A DNA stretch of 6,348 bases, from positions 1 to 6,348 of the forward strand of contig CAWUIP010000180.1 of assembly GCA_963922415.1 (NCBI GenBank), in the 5' to 3' direction. Under the pieces are notes generated by a model, which saw nothing but the letters and a program-made list of their open reading frames with translations, ran no database searches and was not told where the DNA came from. The position numbers and the translations under genes were made by a program. The stretch is from Aliishimia sp963922415 (GTDB lineage Bacteria; Pseudomonadota; Alphaproteobacteria; Rhodobacterales; Rhodobacteraceae). Shown here one piece after another: positions 6,014 through 6,348 of the stretch (the stretch's first letter is position 1; each line of letters begins with the position of its first letter).

Positions 6014-6348
6014 CCCCTACCGCTTTGACCGACCTTGCCAGCCAGTTGGACGAAGTCTTCTTTCTGATTGGCGCGGCGATCCTCGCAATCGAAATCCTAG
6101 AGGCCGCGTTCAAAGGCAACCTGCGCCGCAAAACGCTGTGGGAGATGGTGGTGAGCGGCTCCACCCAGATCCCTTACCTTGCGATCGAGGCACTGGTTTT
6201 GACGAGCGGCTACGCGGCCTTCTACGTGATCGCCGCTTGGATGCCGTGGCAGATCCCGATGACGCCTTGGACGCTGGTCCTTGCCGTTCTGATCGCGGAT
6301 ATCACGTACTACTGGGAACACCGCATCGCGCATGAGGTGCGGCTTTTG
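6010..6348 (+). CDS. Fatty acid hydroxylase / sterol desaturase family protein, 5' part only
   Basis: Only the first 113 residues are in the window; the frame is open to the edge. Family members are di-iron membrane enzymes that hydroxylate or desaturate lipids, using three histidine clusters facing the cytoplasm. Hydrophobic helices are visible at about 15-34, 52-77 and 86-101. The last runs into ITYYWEHRIAHEVRLL, where H104-R-I-A-H108 followed by E109 and R111 matches the first histidine box (HRxxHExR) of the superfamily (PF04116). The other two His clusters should lie beyond the end. The substrate cannot be told from this fragment: sterol-like lipids, hopanoids, carotenoids, fatty acids and ether lipids are all known in the superfamily. 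It forms a two-gene or longer operon with the TetR regulator (4-nt overlap). Confidence 0.85.
   Translation, partial: MTPTALTDLASQLDEVFFLIGAAILAIEILEAAFKGNLRRKTLWEMVVSGSTQIPYLAIEALVLTSGYAAFYVIAAWMPWQIPMTPWTLVLAVLIADITYYWEHRIAHEVRLL

Noticed and set aside
5727..6333. Minus-strand frames under tetR and the desaturase gene (5727-6164, 6097-6333)
   Set aside because: Shadow composition; sense frames show TetR and histidine-box motifs with coupled starts.
1..6348. Search for CRISPR repeats, tRNA/rRNA, insertion sequences, phage or toxin-antitoxin genes
   Set aside because: No repeat arrays, RNA gene signatures, transposase motifs or small gene pairs seen. Every stretch over 300 bases is covered by a confident gene.

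Overview
The window looks like ordinary chromosome from an alphaproteobacterium, most likely Rhodobacterales (Roseobacter group). This rests on the GC-rich coding sequence, the protein style, the tight gene packing and the gene families present. It is an inference from composition and families, not from a marker gene.

Left part (27-3994, + strand): three genes of a family-5 (peptide/dipeptide/nickel type) ABC importer. They are a secreted substrate-binding protein (27-1724), a DppB-type permease (1844-3001) and a DppC-type permease (2994-3959) that overlaps it by 8 nt. Two stem-loops lie between the binding protein and the permeases. The first (1735-1766) has a terminator-like T run. A near-copy of it (3963-3994) ends the cluster. 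The same hairpin module therefore brackets the permease pair, and the first copy probably lowers permease expression relative to the binding protein. No ATPase gene is present. It must lie upstream of the window or elsewhere.

Middle (3987-5303, - strand): a complete DUF3422 family gene, convergent with the transporter. It encodes a predicted protein with a conserved N-terminal domain, a long helical region and two C-terminal membrane helices. Its function is unknown. Its stop codon lies inside the 3' arm of the transporter terminator.

Right part (5304-6348): an AT-rich divergent intergenic region, then a TetR-family regulator (start uncertain; 5456-6013 preferred). The regulator overlaps by 4 nt the start of a fatty acid hydroxylase / sterol desaturase family membrane enzyme (6010 onward, cut by the window end in its first histidine box). 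A perfect 18-bp palindrome at 5446-5463 sits over the regulator's 5' end, 10 bp downstream of a consensus TTGACA. It is a good candidate operator for autoregulation of the tetR-desaturase operon.

I see no mobile element, CRISPR array, RNA gene or clear new system. The points most worth a second look are the repeated hairpin module, the tetR operator and start-site question, the extra periplasmic segment in the DppB-type permease, and the unknown DUF3422 protein.
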